A stretch of DNA of 64,000 nt from Jacaranda mimosifolia (Eukaryota; Streptophyta; Magnoliopsida; Lamiales; Bignoniaceae), in the NCBI GenBank assembly GCA_018894105.1, contig CM032126.1, positions 27,254,391-27,318,390 of the forward strand. Reading direction: 5' to 3'. Below the pieces are notes generated by a model that worked only from the letters and a program-made list of their open reading frames with translations, made no database searches and was not told the origin of the DNA. How positions within the stretch are numbered: position 1 is the stretch's first letter; each line of letters starts with the position of its first letter. This document shows positions 47,018-58,955 of the stretch, piece by piece. The translations under genes and the position numbers were made by a program.

Positions 47018-48741
47018 GGGGTGTTTGGGCAGCCTTTTTTCGGTTTCAAGTGAAATACATACTAAAGGTAATACTCGATGTGATTATTCATTTTTTTGAC
47101 TTTATTTTGTCTAAAATATTGATATAATCTGTGTGTATATATATCTATTTGCATCATTATTGTTATTTAAAAACTAGGATTTTAAGAGAATGCATTATAT
47201 TTCAAATATGACTTTTATACAATAATTTAATGAATGTGGTAGTTATTTGGTTTGATTTTGCTGTATTTCCAAAAAATCCCAATTTTTTTATTATAAAACC
47301 TTATAGTTCATGGTTTTACAATATTTTTGTTCGCATTTTCATAGTTTATAGTTTTTTGTGTAATGTCTAAGATTCTTCCAGTAATAATTTTCAGTACATA
47401 GGGGGCTAATTGTATTGTGTTAAAATTTGTTGTTTTCGGTATCTGAGTTATACGTATGTTTGAAAATGTTTAAAGTTCTTTTGTAATAGTTTTTTGTACT
47501 CAAGAGGCTAATTGTAATATTTTAAAGTCTACAGGGTTTTGATTATATATAATTATTAGGAAAAGATTCTAACCATGTATATTTATTGTTTTTGCTGAAA
47601 TGTAGGGCCTGGTGGAGACAACACTGGATTAATAACTCATTCAATCAATTTAAAATGTTGTAGGCACATATATTCAAATTTTAGATTTTAGTTCTCTAGG
47701 GTATTGCTAAGGAAATATTTTTGGGTTGTTGTAAGAGCCTACAATGTGCAAGAGTACAACTTTAATTTGCCGTGTATAAAATAGAAGAGCATGTTGATAT
47801 GAAACTAGAGGCTGTGGTGATGGAGGTGCTACATATGTTGGGATTATTAGTGTAGGTGCTGCTGATAGAGGGACTGCTTATGGAGAAAACTAAAGATTGT
47901 TCTTAGTTTTTATATTCAAACTAGTTAGTATTTTGTGAACATCATGTGAAAAATAAAGTAATTATTTTTTGGTGCAGAGTCAAACAATAATTTGGTTTCA
48001 ACTAAATATGTAATTATTTGGAATACTAGTGCTATGTCTATTTGGTGCGTACTTTATGTATTTTGGTATAAATGCTTGAATGTTTGTAGGTTTAGTGTAA
48101 TTTTGATGTGTTGCTTTATGCATCTTTGTTCATTTAAAATATTTATTTTGTCTATAGGGAATGTGTTTGTAGGTTTTTAAAGAAATAAAAGTTTTCTTTG
48201 CTAGGTAGCTAAATTTACAGGAGATTATACGTCATTGTTGAAATTTACTAAAGGGGTTTAATATAATTTTCTAAACTTGAAAATAATAGAACAACAAAAA
48301 TAAATAATATTTTTAATCAATTAACTTTCTTAGAAATTAATTAGTTAATTAATTAATTGATTAATTTATTTAATTAAATTAAAATTAATTACTAAATTAT
48401 ATTTCCAACGGCAACATTAAGTATTATCTTAATTTATTACATTAATCCTCTATTATATTTATTATATTACAATTATACCCCCACATACATGGCACATGCA
48501 AAAATAGCACAAGCATTTTCGTCCAACAAAAGTCAACATCCTAGAATAGTCAACTGAAGAGTAAAATTGAATTTTTGAAAAAATTCAACAATAACGTCAG
48601 CAAAATCCGTTAGTTTGACTAAAGCAGGACCTAATTATTAAATGGCAACAAATTCTAGGGGAGGTAATTGTAATTTCACAAATCATAGGAAAATTTTCTA
48701 TTAATACCTCAAACCTCAGAGATAGTTTTTGTAATTATCCC
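47018..48741. other. right part of the outer MULE
   Basis: AT-rich internal sequence of the non-autonomous element, ending in its ~95-bp right inverted repeat (48650-48741). The frame at 47992-48180 has no domain. An AT-palindromic stretch of AATTAATT units lies at 48320-48390. Confidence 0.55.
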
Positions 48742-48864
48742 TAAATTTTATGAACATGAGAAAGTGCAAGTCACTGAAAATCTAGTTTACCAACATTAAC
48801 ATCATAAAGACTAACAAAAATAATAATAAAACATAGAGAATCATCTTCTAGTTATACTTGATTT

Positions 48865-48974
48865 TTTATTTTTTTTTTATACACACGCACATCAGGAGTC
48901 CGTTAGGCTTGAACTCTTGACCTCCCACATTATGTGGGAGACTTATACCGCTGGGCCACATGCCACTCGGCTCA
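48865..48974 (-). mobile_element. tRNA-derived SINE with 15-bp target duplication
   Basis: On the minus strand the ~110-bp body begins AGCCGAGTGGCATGTGGCCC, with an A-box-like TGGCCCAGCGGT and a B-box-like AGTTCAAGCC, and ends in a short A/T-rich tail. AGTTATACTTGATTT occurs exactly on both sides (48850-48864 and 48975-48989). Such Pol III promoter remnants plus a long direct repeat define a SINE. Confidence 0.85.
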
Positions 48975-48989
48975 AGTTATACTTGATTT

Positions 48990-49309
48990 CATGATTGTCA
49001 TTAGAAAAAAGCTAGATTTTTGGAAATTTCCCTTTCTTCCATCATTTTTTCCAAAAAACAATAAAGGACTGAATCCTTTAGCCACTATACCTACATATTC
49101 TAAAAGATTCTACCACACATTTTGATGTGTGACGTATCAATATCCAAACCAAGCTAATTATTGTGCTTGTCAAATATTAAAAAACATTAACTGTACACAA
49201 TAACTGTAAGACTACTTTGTCTAATTTACTCAACAAATGCAGTAGCAGAAAGACTACAACCAGAACTAAAATCACCTCAAATTTAATAATAAGCCCTTCG
49301 CTGCGGCAT
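48990..49309. other. spacer between SINE and pseudogene
   Basis: AT-rich sequence without recognisable gene. The frame at 48934-49125 overlaps the SINE and has no domain. Confidence 0.5.
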
Positions 49310-50180
49310 TCAACTCAAAGGGCCCCGAGTCCTCTTGATTTTGGCTACCTAACTGCAACTAATGGATTGAACATGCACTAAGAATCCTTGCCCAGGCCGT
49401 TGCCTTCCTCAAAACCCATCTTTGCTATCATCTTTGATCGAAAGCCCTTCGTGTGCTTCTCAAAAGAACCAAGATTTTTAGTCTCTTCGTGGCCAAATGA
49501 ACCTCTGTTCTAGAAAATTTAGTACCTGATCTAGTTGGCTTAGCTTGAGATTCTGATTTACCACTTGTATCAGGAATCTCAGCACCCAATCCAACCGATT
49601 TAGGCCATTGAGACACTTTGATGGGTTGTGTCCTACCTTGGCCTTCCTTTCCTAAGCCACCACTAATGAGTCCCATCTTAGCCATCATTTTTGACCTAAA
49701 ACCAGTAGTGTGCATCTCAAATGCCCTATATTGTGCTGAGCTAGTCACACCATTGATCTCATTAGATCTGTTTTTTTTGTCCCACTTGATTCTGCCATTC
49801 CAAGCTCAATTGTTTTAGGATTCATAGAGCCACTTAAAACAAAGGATAGGGGCTCAACAGCATAGAATCCTATTCTCCTTGCCCTCTTTCGATTTTTAAC
49901 TCTCTTAGTAGCTTTGCAGTTTTCCAAGTCTTTGTTTCATTTCACAGGCCCATCAATGAAAATGAAGTCAACATCCTCATCGTCAGATCCTATCAACTGA
50001 AATTGAGAATAATTAAATTCAAAATTGAATCCATAAACCAAAACTAAATCTTCTGGGAATTTGGAAGAAAGTCAAACATCTGATAAGAAAGCAAGGGGGA
50101 AAAATAGTTGAGAATTGGGAAATTATATTCACTACCTTCTTCAGGCGAATTTTATCATTGGAAGATGGCATGCATGTGTG

Positions 50181-51898
50181 CTGGGAAAAAAATATAAAGG
50201 AACAGATAATTGTGCAATGAGATCCATAGTATCATGCTCAATCATTACATGCCCCCTCAAACATCGAGAAGTTTCACTTAAATAATCATTCCATATATCT
50301 AAATCAGAATATTGCCTGAAATAAGCTTAATATTCACCAAGACGTAAATATCATTCACATGCCAATGAATATAGCTTAAAGGGTTTTTATGTATATTGCA
50401 ACCCCAATTAAATAGACAAAAAAGCATGTAAACCTGGCAATAAACTAATATGAAGGCTCTGCCATCAAATAATAAGCGTCATCCAGCAAGTTTACTCATT
50501 ATGTACCGGCAACCCAGTAGTAGCATAGAACATTCTATTTTCTGGCAATGTAACTTCTTGTTACAAAGAACCAAAAACCAAAAAAGCTCTAATTCATAAG
50601 GATTCATTACAAGATGAACTAAGGATGCACAAAATAAGAACTAGCATTATTCTTCTCGGTAAGAAGAAAGCAACAAAACAGAAAGGCCATAACCATAAAG
50701 TTATATTTGTTATTTATGAGTAAACGTACAGAAGACCAAGGTGGTCATGGTGACTACTTCAAGAACACAGCTGAAAATATGATCATTTTCCTCGCTTCCT
50801 CACCAATAGGATATAAACTAAGGGATGCCCCTTTTTGGAAGAGTATTTCCATAACTTCCTCATTTGTATAAGAAGAAAGGCACTCTTATCCTCACTCCCA
50901 TGACCAAGTCAAAAAATTACCCTCTTCATACCTGTTCTGAAATTGAAATTCTCTAATTACTTCTTCTTTTTCTGATTGTTCTCAGTCTGAGAAAACATAT
51001 TTTGAGATTTATATAATTGATTGCTTAGAGAAATAAGTTTTTTAAATGGCCAGATAACGGTTGAAGTAAATACTTAGTGCTCAAAGGAATAAACAGGCCT
51101 TTCAAATTGACAAGTTACTAACGTAAATAGTAATTTTGAAGACGATACATGCCCCGTCCGATGCCCATTGGGGTAAGGACCTGCAAGTAAGACTCATGGG
51201 CAATAGGAGTCACCAGTAACTACTCAATATTTGTCCTCACTTTGCAAAGATAGTAACCTAAGTTGCTATGAAGCCCATCTCCCCACCTTATAAAACAGAA
51301 GTTCTCTCTCAGAATCCATGTTTAAACATTACAATCATCCTCCCTTAGATGAGGATGTCCTCATTGTGCTCCTTCTATAATCCAAGTCTACCCCCTGCAC
51401 ATATTTGGTTGGACCTCTCACGTCAATTGTACCCACAGGCTTAGCTCAAATACCATTTTTTCATACCATAGTTCATGGGGAGGAGCCCACAAGAAAAATT
51501 CCTATGGGATGATCACCTGAAGCAATTACTTCACATTTGCTCAGTGCAAAAATGGTTTCCAAGCTACTAGAATCTACTTATTAACCCACCCAAGTACTCT
51601 ACAACCATCTATGGAATATCAAAGTCATTCTTAACGCAGTGATGAATTCATACTTAGTTCCTTATCTAAGGTTTATTGCTCTCATTTGCTTTTTGGACAT
51701 GTTATGGCTCCATTTCCTCTAACGAAAAGTTTACCACAAAAATGTTCTCTCACCTAAAATAATGATGCAATACCACTGCTTTTAAGACCAATTATGTAAA
51801 ATCACACAAAATTCACACTCTCAAGTTCCATCTAAATTTTTCCATTGGGTCAAACTAAGTCCATTCTCTTGGGATAGGCAGAGTTGTACTTTTACATA
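50181..51898. other. intron-like sequence of the pseudogene with an unclassified repeat-like patch
   Basis: No exon is recognisable. The segment at about 51140-51475 has a higher GC content. Its minus strand contains ATGGTATTTGAGCTAAGCC near 51450-51467, which resembles a methionine-tRNA primer-binding site, so it could be a fragment of a further retroelement. This is weak. Confidence 0.35.
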
Positions 51899-51903
51899 CC
51901 ATC
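51899..51903. repeat. 5-bp target duplication of the Copia element, left
   Basis: CCATC abuts the left LTR and recurs at 60731-60735 directly after the right LTR. Confidence 0.85.
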
Positions 51904-53637
51904 TATTAACCCTTTGATGATTTTGCATGAGTTTTAGAGTTTTGATTATAACAATATTTGCTCCATGATTGATATGAATTATTCCCCAAAATCTACTGGA
52001 ACTTGCTTTATGCTGTCCGAAAATTATCTGGTGCTATCTGGAACTTATTTTTCCTTATATTGATTTTGATAGCATATATTTATATTTGATTTAGCACATT
52101 ACATCTTTTATTTATGGAAGGAAAATCATGCTCCTAATCTTGAATTTAAACATATGCTCATCATAGCTAGATTCAATGAACGTAATCTATGGAATGATTG
52201 ACTAATAGCTTCTTTCCTTTTTTTATTATTTTCTTCCAAATTGATAACATTTTAATAATTTAAGGAAAAAAACATTTTTCTGCATGGACATATTAAACTA
52301 TCTTCAAATAATTTGCAGAGAATTTATAAACCTCATCTGGGATCTACTTTCCATAAATAACTAGATTCTGACCTATTCTTTCCTTATTTAACTGAATATA
52401 TTTATATGATTTAGATGCCATAATTATTTTAAACTATTCTTTCCTTATTTATCTGCTGGAATATGTCAAAATGTGCTAGAATTAACTTTCTTTATTTAAT
52501 ATGATCACTTAAGGATTCTAGCTTAAAATTCATATCTTCATTAAATAGGAAAGAAGACCAGTTTTGCTGCATCATTAGTTGAGTCCGCAATTATGTTTTA
52601 ATCATAACTCTAATGGCTCCTTTCCGTTTGGGTTGTTTCTTTATTTGTATCTAACGGTCACTTACCATTATAGCTGCTAGTAGTATATCTATATATTGGA
52701 AAATATGCAGCATTCTAAGTGAGAATCACTTAGTCGGGAAAATATCTTTGTTAAGTGTCGTGAGGAGTTTTGTGATACTCTCATACACATTTTGTGCTTA
52801 AGTATTGCTAATTCTTTGCTCTACGTGTGTTTTCGAGGACCTTGTCGTGAAAAAGGTCAATGGGAGCTTGTCTTCGATAGACCTTGGGGAGATGAGATAA
52901 GGCAGTTTGTGTCTCGAAGGACCTAGTGGTGAAAAGGGACGCGAGTCGTACCTGCTCTCAAGGGACCCCGTAAAGAGAACAAATCAGCATTTAGTTACTC
53001 TAAGGACCTCTGGATGAAGAAACCAGTAGAGCAGTACTATGTGGAATCTTCTGCAGTGTTTTGGGTTTTGGTTTGGAATGAGACTCTACAGCTTGTTGTA
53101 TAGAGTGACAGCAACTCGTGCATCAGTCCACAGAGGTTGTGTAAGAGAAACTAGCAGAAGTTCCCCCCAGACCTATTCAAAAAGCAGCTGATTTTGTAGT
53201 GCTCTAGAACATGCCTTATCCTATTTGGGATTTTGATTTAACTCTTTGTGAAAAGCTGGTTTTCACCCTACTAAAGTGTTTCTGATCCTTTTACTTTTAT
53301 TCTATCAAATTTTTTTAGTTAACTGTAAAACATTGTTATATCTTAATTGATTTGACAGATTCAAAATCTTAAGTGAAAACTTAGGTAGAGGAATAGGCTT
53401 CCCAAACCTCTATAAATACCAGTGTCCATTTGCCACTGTCTTTATTGCTCTACTTATCACTAGTCTGACTGATAGTTTAACTGGTACTTACAAATTCTAG
53501 TAAGTAACTAAAACTATTTTCTACAAAAGACTTAAACAATTTTGAAAGGCCAAAAAATATTTTGAGTAATAAATTTCCACTGCATTAAAATCCCTTAGAG
53601 CTAATTCAACCCCTTCTTAGGCTTATAATCACTCACA
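51904..53637 (+). repeat. left LTR of the Copia element
   Basis: The LTR starts TATTAACCCTTTGATG (the right LTR has TGTTAACCC, so TG decayed to TA) and ends ATCACTCACA. It is about 1.73 kb. GC-richer sequence with repeated GGACC blocks lies at 52830-53000. The following bases (TTTCGCATCAGGG) resemble a decayed initiator-Met tRNA primer-binding site. Confidence 0.88.
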
Positions 53638-53696
53638 ATTTCGCATCAGGGTTGGATTCTCTATATTGTGGTGTAACTACCTGAGTAAAAAATCCT

Positions 53697-56600
53697 ATGG
53701 TCACTATCACTTTTGATGTCTTTGCAAAAGGGCAATCGCACAATCGACCTCCACTGCTTGGTGGTTCCAATTATGCTATATGGAAAAATCAAATGCAAGA
53801 ATACATAATTTTTCTAGATTTTGATTTATGGGACATGGTCAGTGAAGGGCCAATGATTCCAACATAAGTAGTAGACGGACAGATGGTTCCAAACGAGTAA
53901 TGAGAATTTATTAGTAATGATAAAAAGGCCATCTCAATGAATGCGACGCCAAAAATATGTTGTCGTGCATTCTCACCAAAGAGGAGTACAACCGAGTCAG
54001 TACATGTGCTACAGCAAAGTAAATGTGGAAAATATTGCAAGTAACACATGAAGGTACCAGTCAAGTTCGACAAGAAAGAATTGCTCTTCTCATCCACAGG
54101 TATGAAATGTTCCTGATGAAACCATAAGTCAGATGTATGCGCACTTCATGAAAATTATAAATCCTATGTTTGCATTGGGTAAAACTATGAATGAGGATGA
54201 GCAAGTCCAAAAGATTCCTAGATCGCTTCCGAAGGAATAGATGCCCAAAGTAACTGCTATTCGGGAAGCTCATGATCTTAGTAAGATGACCATGGGTAAA
54301 CTAATTAGATCTCTCACATCCCATGAGATGATGCTGTTAAATAAAGATGAAGGTTCGAAAACAAAAGCCAAAAAGAATATAGCTTTTAATACCAATCATG
54401 ATTCCGATTTGGAGCTTCAAGAAGATCTTGATGAGGATCAGGTTGAGGATGAAATCATTATGATTTCTCATATATTAAAGCAACTGACAAACCTCAAAAA
54501 GAAATTATGAAACAACATATCAAAATCAAAAAGAACTAGTTCAGAAACTTAAAGTACCAAGCCTCATCGCTGCTATGAATGTAATGAAATCAAACACAGA
54601 AAACCAGATTGTCCCCAATTTAGGAAAAATCAAAACAAGCCAAAGCTAAGGCGATGGCAACTACATAGGACAAATCCGATAGTGAATAACTTGACAATGA
54701 AAAGAATTACTTCATGGTAAATCAAGTGAGTACCTCTTCATGTTCTAATTATGATTCTAGTAATGAAATTGACATTGATGAGGATGTGCAAAAATTGCTT
54801 AAGCTTTTTGAAATTCATATCAAAATGTTTGTTGATAAAAATAAACCTTTGCAAGATAAAGTGGATTTTTTCCAGGGATAACTTGATAGAGCTCATAAAG
54901 ATAAATTTGAAATACAAATGGCTAAAACTTGAGAGACTCTTGATGCTGAATGCAAAAAGAAAATAAATTATCGGCTTACTTAAGAAAATAACTCTTTGAA
55001 GAAACAAATTGAGAATATGAGTTGTGAAATCAAAGGAAAAATGGTTGTTAAAGAATGTTGTCATGCTAGTGATGATCTAGGTGAATGTTCCACAAGTGTT
55101 AAGCACAGACAATTTCTTGTTCCACCTAGAAATAATGCCAAAAAGGGTCAAAAATTTAAAACCGCATGACTCAAAAAAATACCAAACTTGTTTCAACAAT
55201 TTCCAGAAAGAATTTGAAACTAGTTTGAAAAACCTACTTTACTTGTGGTAAACCTGGCCATGTCAATTATAAATGTCCGATTGAAAAACTCATTGGTACT
55301 AAATTTGTTTGGGTAACAAAGTTATCTGCTACTAACCATGAAGGACCCAACATAATTTGGGGACCTAAAACAAACTAATCTTCTTTCAGGTACATCCCAA
55401 GGAACATTCCTGAAGCAGAAGTGGCACTTGGATAGCGGATGCTCCAAATATATGATGGGGGATGTGTCCATGTTCCTTAAGCTTAACAATTGTTCTGCAG
55501 GGAACGTTCTCTATGCAGATAATACAAAAGGACACATAATAGGTAAAGGTACCATTTGTAAGCAGACTGGTACTACTATTGAAAATGTATGATTTGTTGA
55601 GGGCCTTAAGCATAACTTGCTTAGTATCAGTCAACTATGTGATGAAGGTTATGAGGTTAAATTATATCCTTCTTAATGTGTTATTAAGAAAAATGAGAAA
55701 CTGGTTTTTACTGCTACCAGGGATGGAAAGGTTTATTATATAACCCCTGATGATTTAATATGTCAAAATGTGGAGTGTTTAGCTGTTTCAGATGAAGAAT
55801 ATTGGTAATGGCATAGGAGATTGGGTCATGTAAACATGGAGCTTATATCTCATCTCATAAAGAAAGATCTTGTCTAAGGAGTACCAAAGTTAAATTTCTC
55901 CAAGGACAGGATATGTGATGCATGCCAAAAGGGGAAGCAAATCCAAACATCCTTCAAACCAAAGAATGAGGTTGCAACTTCCAAACCACTAGAACTTTTA
56001 CACATTGACCTAGTCAGGCCTATGAAAACTGCTTCCCTTGGAGGTAATGATATATGTTTGCTATAGTAGATAATTATACTCGTTTTACGTGGGTTTTATT
56101 CCTTGCTCATAAAAAATGATGCTCTAAATACTTTCATTCCACTCATTAAAAGGTTTGAAAATGTTCATTAAGAAAATTCGAAGTGACCATGGAACTGAGT
56201 TCGATGAAATAAACTTTACTGTGTTTTGTGAACAATATGGTTACATTCATGATTTTTCTGCTCCTAAAACTCCCCAACAAATTGGAGTGGTTGAAAGGAA
56301 AAATCGGATTTTGCAAAAAGTTGCTAGAACCATACTTAATGAATATGATCTTTCAAAATCCTTTTGGGGTGTAGCCATGAATACGGCCTGTTAAATTTAA
56401 AATCATGTTTTCTTAAGACCATTTTTGAGAAAAACCCCATATGAATTATGGCACGGTAAAGTCCCAAATATTTCTTATTTCCCTGTCTTTGCTTGCAAAT
56501 GTTACATTCTTAATGATAGAGACTATTTAACAAAGTTTGATTCCAAAGTTGATGAAGCTATCTTTGTTGGTTACTCAATGCATAGTAAAGCTTATCGTGT

Positions 56601-58564
56601 ATTTAATAAGAGGAAAAAAATGGTTCAAAAATCCATACATGTTACGTTTGATGAGACTAACCCATCTTTCGCCTAAGGAAACCTTAAGCAAAGAAATTGT
56701 AGGATTCAAAGAACCAGTTAAGATTTCGAACCCTAAGCCATTAACATCAAATCAAAAGGAACCAGAATCACTTGAGGAAGCAAATCCCATTGCTAAACAT
56801 TACTCCAACGATTGAGTAGAAAGGATTGAACAAAGAACAATAAAGTTTAAACATGCTTCCAGTTACCCCACTGACAGAATCATTGGAGATCCTCAAGCTA
56901 AAATAACTACAAATCCGAAGCCAGACAAGTTCCACCAAATGAATCCAACTGTGCTTTCATTTCAATGTTTAAACCTAAAGATGTCAAAGAGGTACTAAAA
57001 GATCCATTATGGATTGAAGCAATGAAGGAAGAACTAGCTCAGTTTGAAAAGAATGAAGTTTGGAAGCTGGTAGAACGACTATTAGACCATCTAGTGGGTG
57101 GTACTAAGCGGGTGTTCAAAAATGTGCTAGATGAAACCAATAAAGTTACTTGGAATAAAGCCAGACTGGTAGCAAAAGGCTATAGTTAGCAAGAGGGGGT
57201 TGACTATGATGAAATATTTGCTTCAGTTGCAAGGTTAGAATCAATTAAAATGTTTCTTGCATTTGCATTTCATAAAAGGTTTATGCTATATCAAATGGAC
57301 GTAAAAAGTATTTTTCTAAATAGATTCATAAAAGAAGAAGTTTATGTTGAGCAACCCCCTGGTTTTGAAAATCAAAATTTTTCTCATCATATTTTTAAAC
57401 TAACAAAAGCTTTATATGGACTAAAATAAGCCCCTAGGGCTTGGTATGATCAATTGAGTAATTTTCTCACAAATAATGATTTTTTCTATTGGAATCTTAG
57501 ATTCCACACTTTTCACTAAGCACCAAAAAAATGGTTCTTTTATTGTTCAAATTTATGTCGATGAAATTATCTTGGGTACTAATAATGATCTACTTTGTCA
57601 AGAGTTTGCCGAGAAAATAAAACAAGAATTTGATATGAGCTTAATAGGAGAGCTCAATATCTTTTTGGGATTTCAAGTGAAGCAAATTTAGAAAGGGACA
57701 TTCATCTCACAAGAAAAGTATACAAAGGAGCTTCTAAAGAAGTTTGGAATGAGTGAATGCAACCCTACAACCACTCCCATGAGTACAAATACTAGATGGA
57801 ACTTGATGAGGACGGTAAGAGTGTAGACGAAAAAGTCTATAGAGGTATGATTGGTAGTTTACTATACTTAACTGCAAGTTGTCCAGATATTATGTTTTCA
57901 ACATGCTTATGTACTAGATTCCAATCTAATCTAAAGGAATCCTATTTAGATGTTGTTAAAAGAATATTGAGATATCTTAAGGGAAAATCTAACTATGGCT
58001 TATGGTATCCATATTCTAAATCTTTTAATCTCATAAGCCACTCTGATGCGGACTATGCTGGTTGTAAGATAGATAGGAAAAGTACCAGTAGTGGTTATCT
58101 GGTTTCATGGTGCAGTAAAAAGCAGAGTATAGTTGCATTATCTACAACTGAGGAGGTGGAATACATGGCCCTGGAAAATTATTGCACTGAGGTATTATGG
58201 ATGAAGCGTATTATTCATGACTTTGGTATAAATATGTCTTGTGTGCCTATTTTTTTGTGATAGTACTAATGTTATAAGTACTTCCAAAAATCCAGTATTA
58301 CACTCACGCACTAAGCACATTGAAATTAAACATCATTTCTTGCGTTATCATGTGCATAAGGGTGATGTCTCTATTGAATTTGTTTCAACTAAGAAACAAC
58401 TTGCGGATATTTTCACAAAAGCACTTGAAGAAAGCAAGTTCAACAGAATTAGGGATAAATTAGGGATTGTATCTAGAATTTCAATTGAAGTAGGAAATTT
58501 AGCCTTCAAAAGTGGATGGTATCAAAGTTGCTCTTACCTCTCAAAAATGTTCGAACCTCTCTAG
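53697..58564 (+). pseudogene. Copia gag-pol, multiply broken
   Basis: Gag begins at the ATG at 53697 (RPPLLGGSNYAIWKNQMQ) with many stops. A CCHC knuckle (CYECNEIKHRKPDC) lies at about 54571-54612, and a second near 55240 has lost its first Cys. The protease keeps DSG (55431-55439). The integrase keeps the HHCC region (RLGHVN..CDACQKG, stop at 55875-55877), HIDL, RSDHGTEFDE and GVVERKNR. The reverse transcriptase has a stop at 57427-57429, and its YVDD site is YVDE (57554-57565). RNase H spans about 57990-58440, with SDADYAGCKIDRKSTSSGY and LADIFTKALEE. At least ten stops or frameshifts separate these pieces, so no functional product is expected. Confidence 0.9.
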
Positions 58565-58955
58565 AATGTTGCATAAGTTTGACCCTTTTGGTTCATGAAG
58601 GGGGAGAAAAAGTATCATTTGCTGCATGTGCATTTGATATTCATTCTGAACATTCTGATTTGACTTGATTCTTTGATCCACATGTTTAATCATTTGATCT
58701 ACATGCCTTAGTAAATAAATGCTAATGAGGTTAACTTGTGTCTATAAGTATGATTCCTCTCAACTGGTATCTTCAAATGGTAGTTTCTGTTTCTCTATTC
58801 TAGTTTCCATTATATCTTGGTTTTTGGATGAAAATCCTGCATCAAGATAGGGGGAGCATGATGATCTACCAAGGCATACAAACAGGGGGAGATCATGTGA
58901 TATCTTTCTACTTTCATGCATCAATTTTTATTGTCATCATAAAAAAGGGGAAGAA
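58565..58955 (+). promoter_or_regulatory. region with multiple polypurine tracts before the right LTR
   Basis: GGGGGAG-type tracts near 58601, 58847 and 58883 and a final AAAAGGGGAAGAA directly before the LTR at 58956. The last would have primed plus-strand synthesis. Confidence 0.7.

Larger units (their letters stand above)
40464..48741. mobile_element. outer, non-autonomous MULE, TSD TAAATTTTA
   Basis: The left end GGTATAATTACAAAAATTAT and the reverse complement of the right end, GGGATAATTACAAAAACTAT, continue as an inverted repeat for about 95 bp (CTTGAGGTTT and CTGAGGTTTG aligned; TTTGTGAAAT in both). The exact 9-mer TAAATTTTA flanks it at 40455-40463 and 48742-48750. Without the nested MULE the element is only about 2.1 kb and has no transposase. 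Confidence 0.9.

Noticed and set aside
48865..48974. Functional tRNA gene
   Set aside because: It has box A and B-like motifs but no complete cloverleaf, and it is flanked by a 15-bp duplication, which indicates a SINE.
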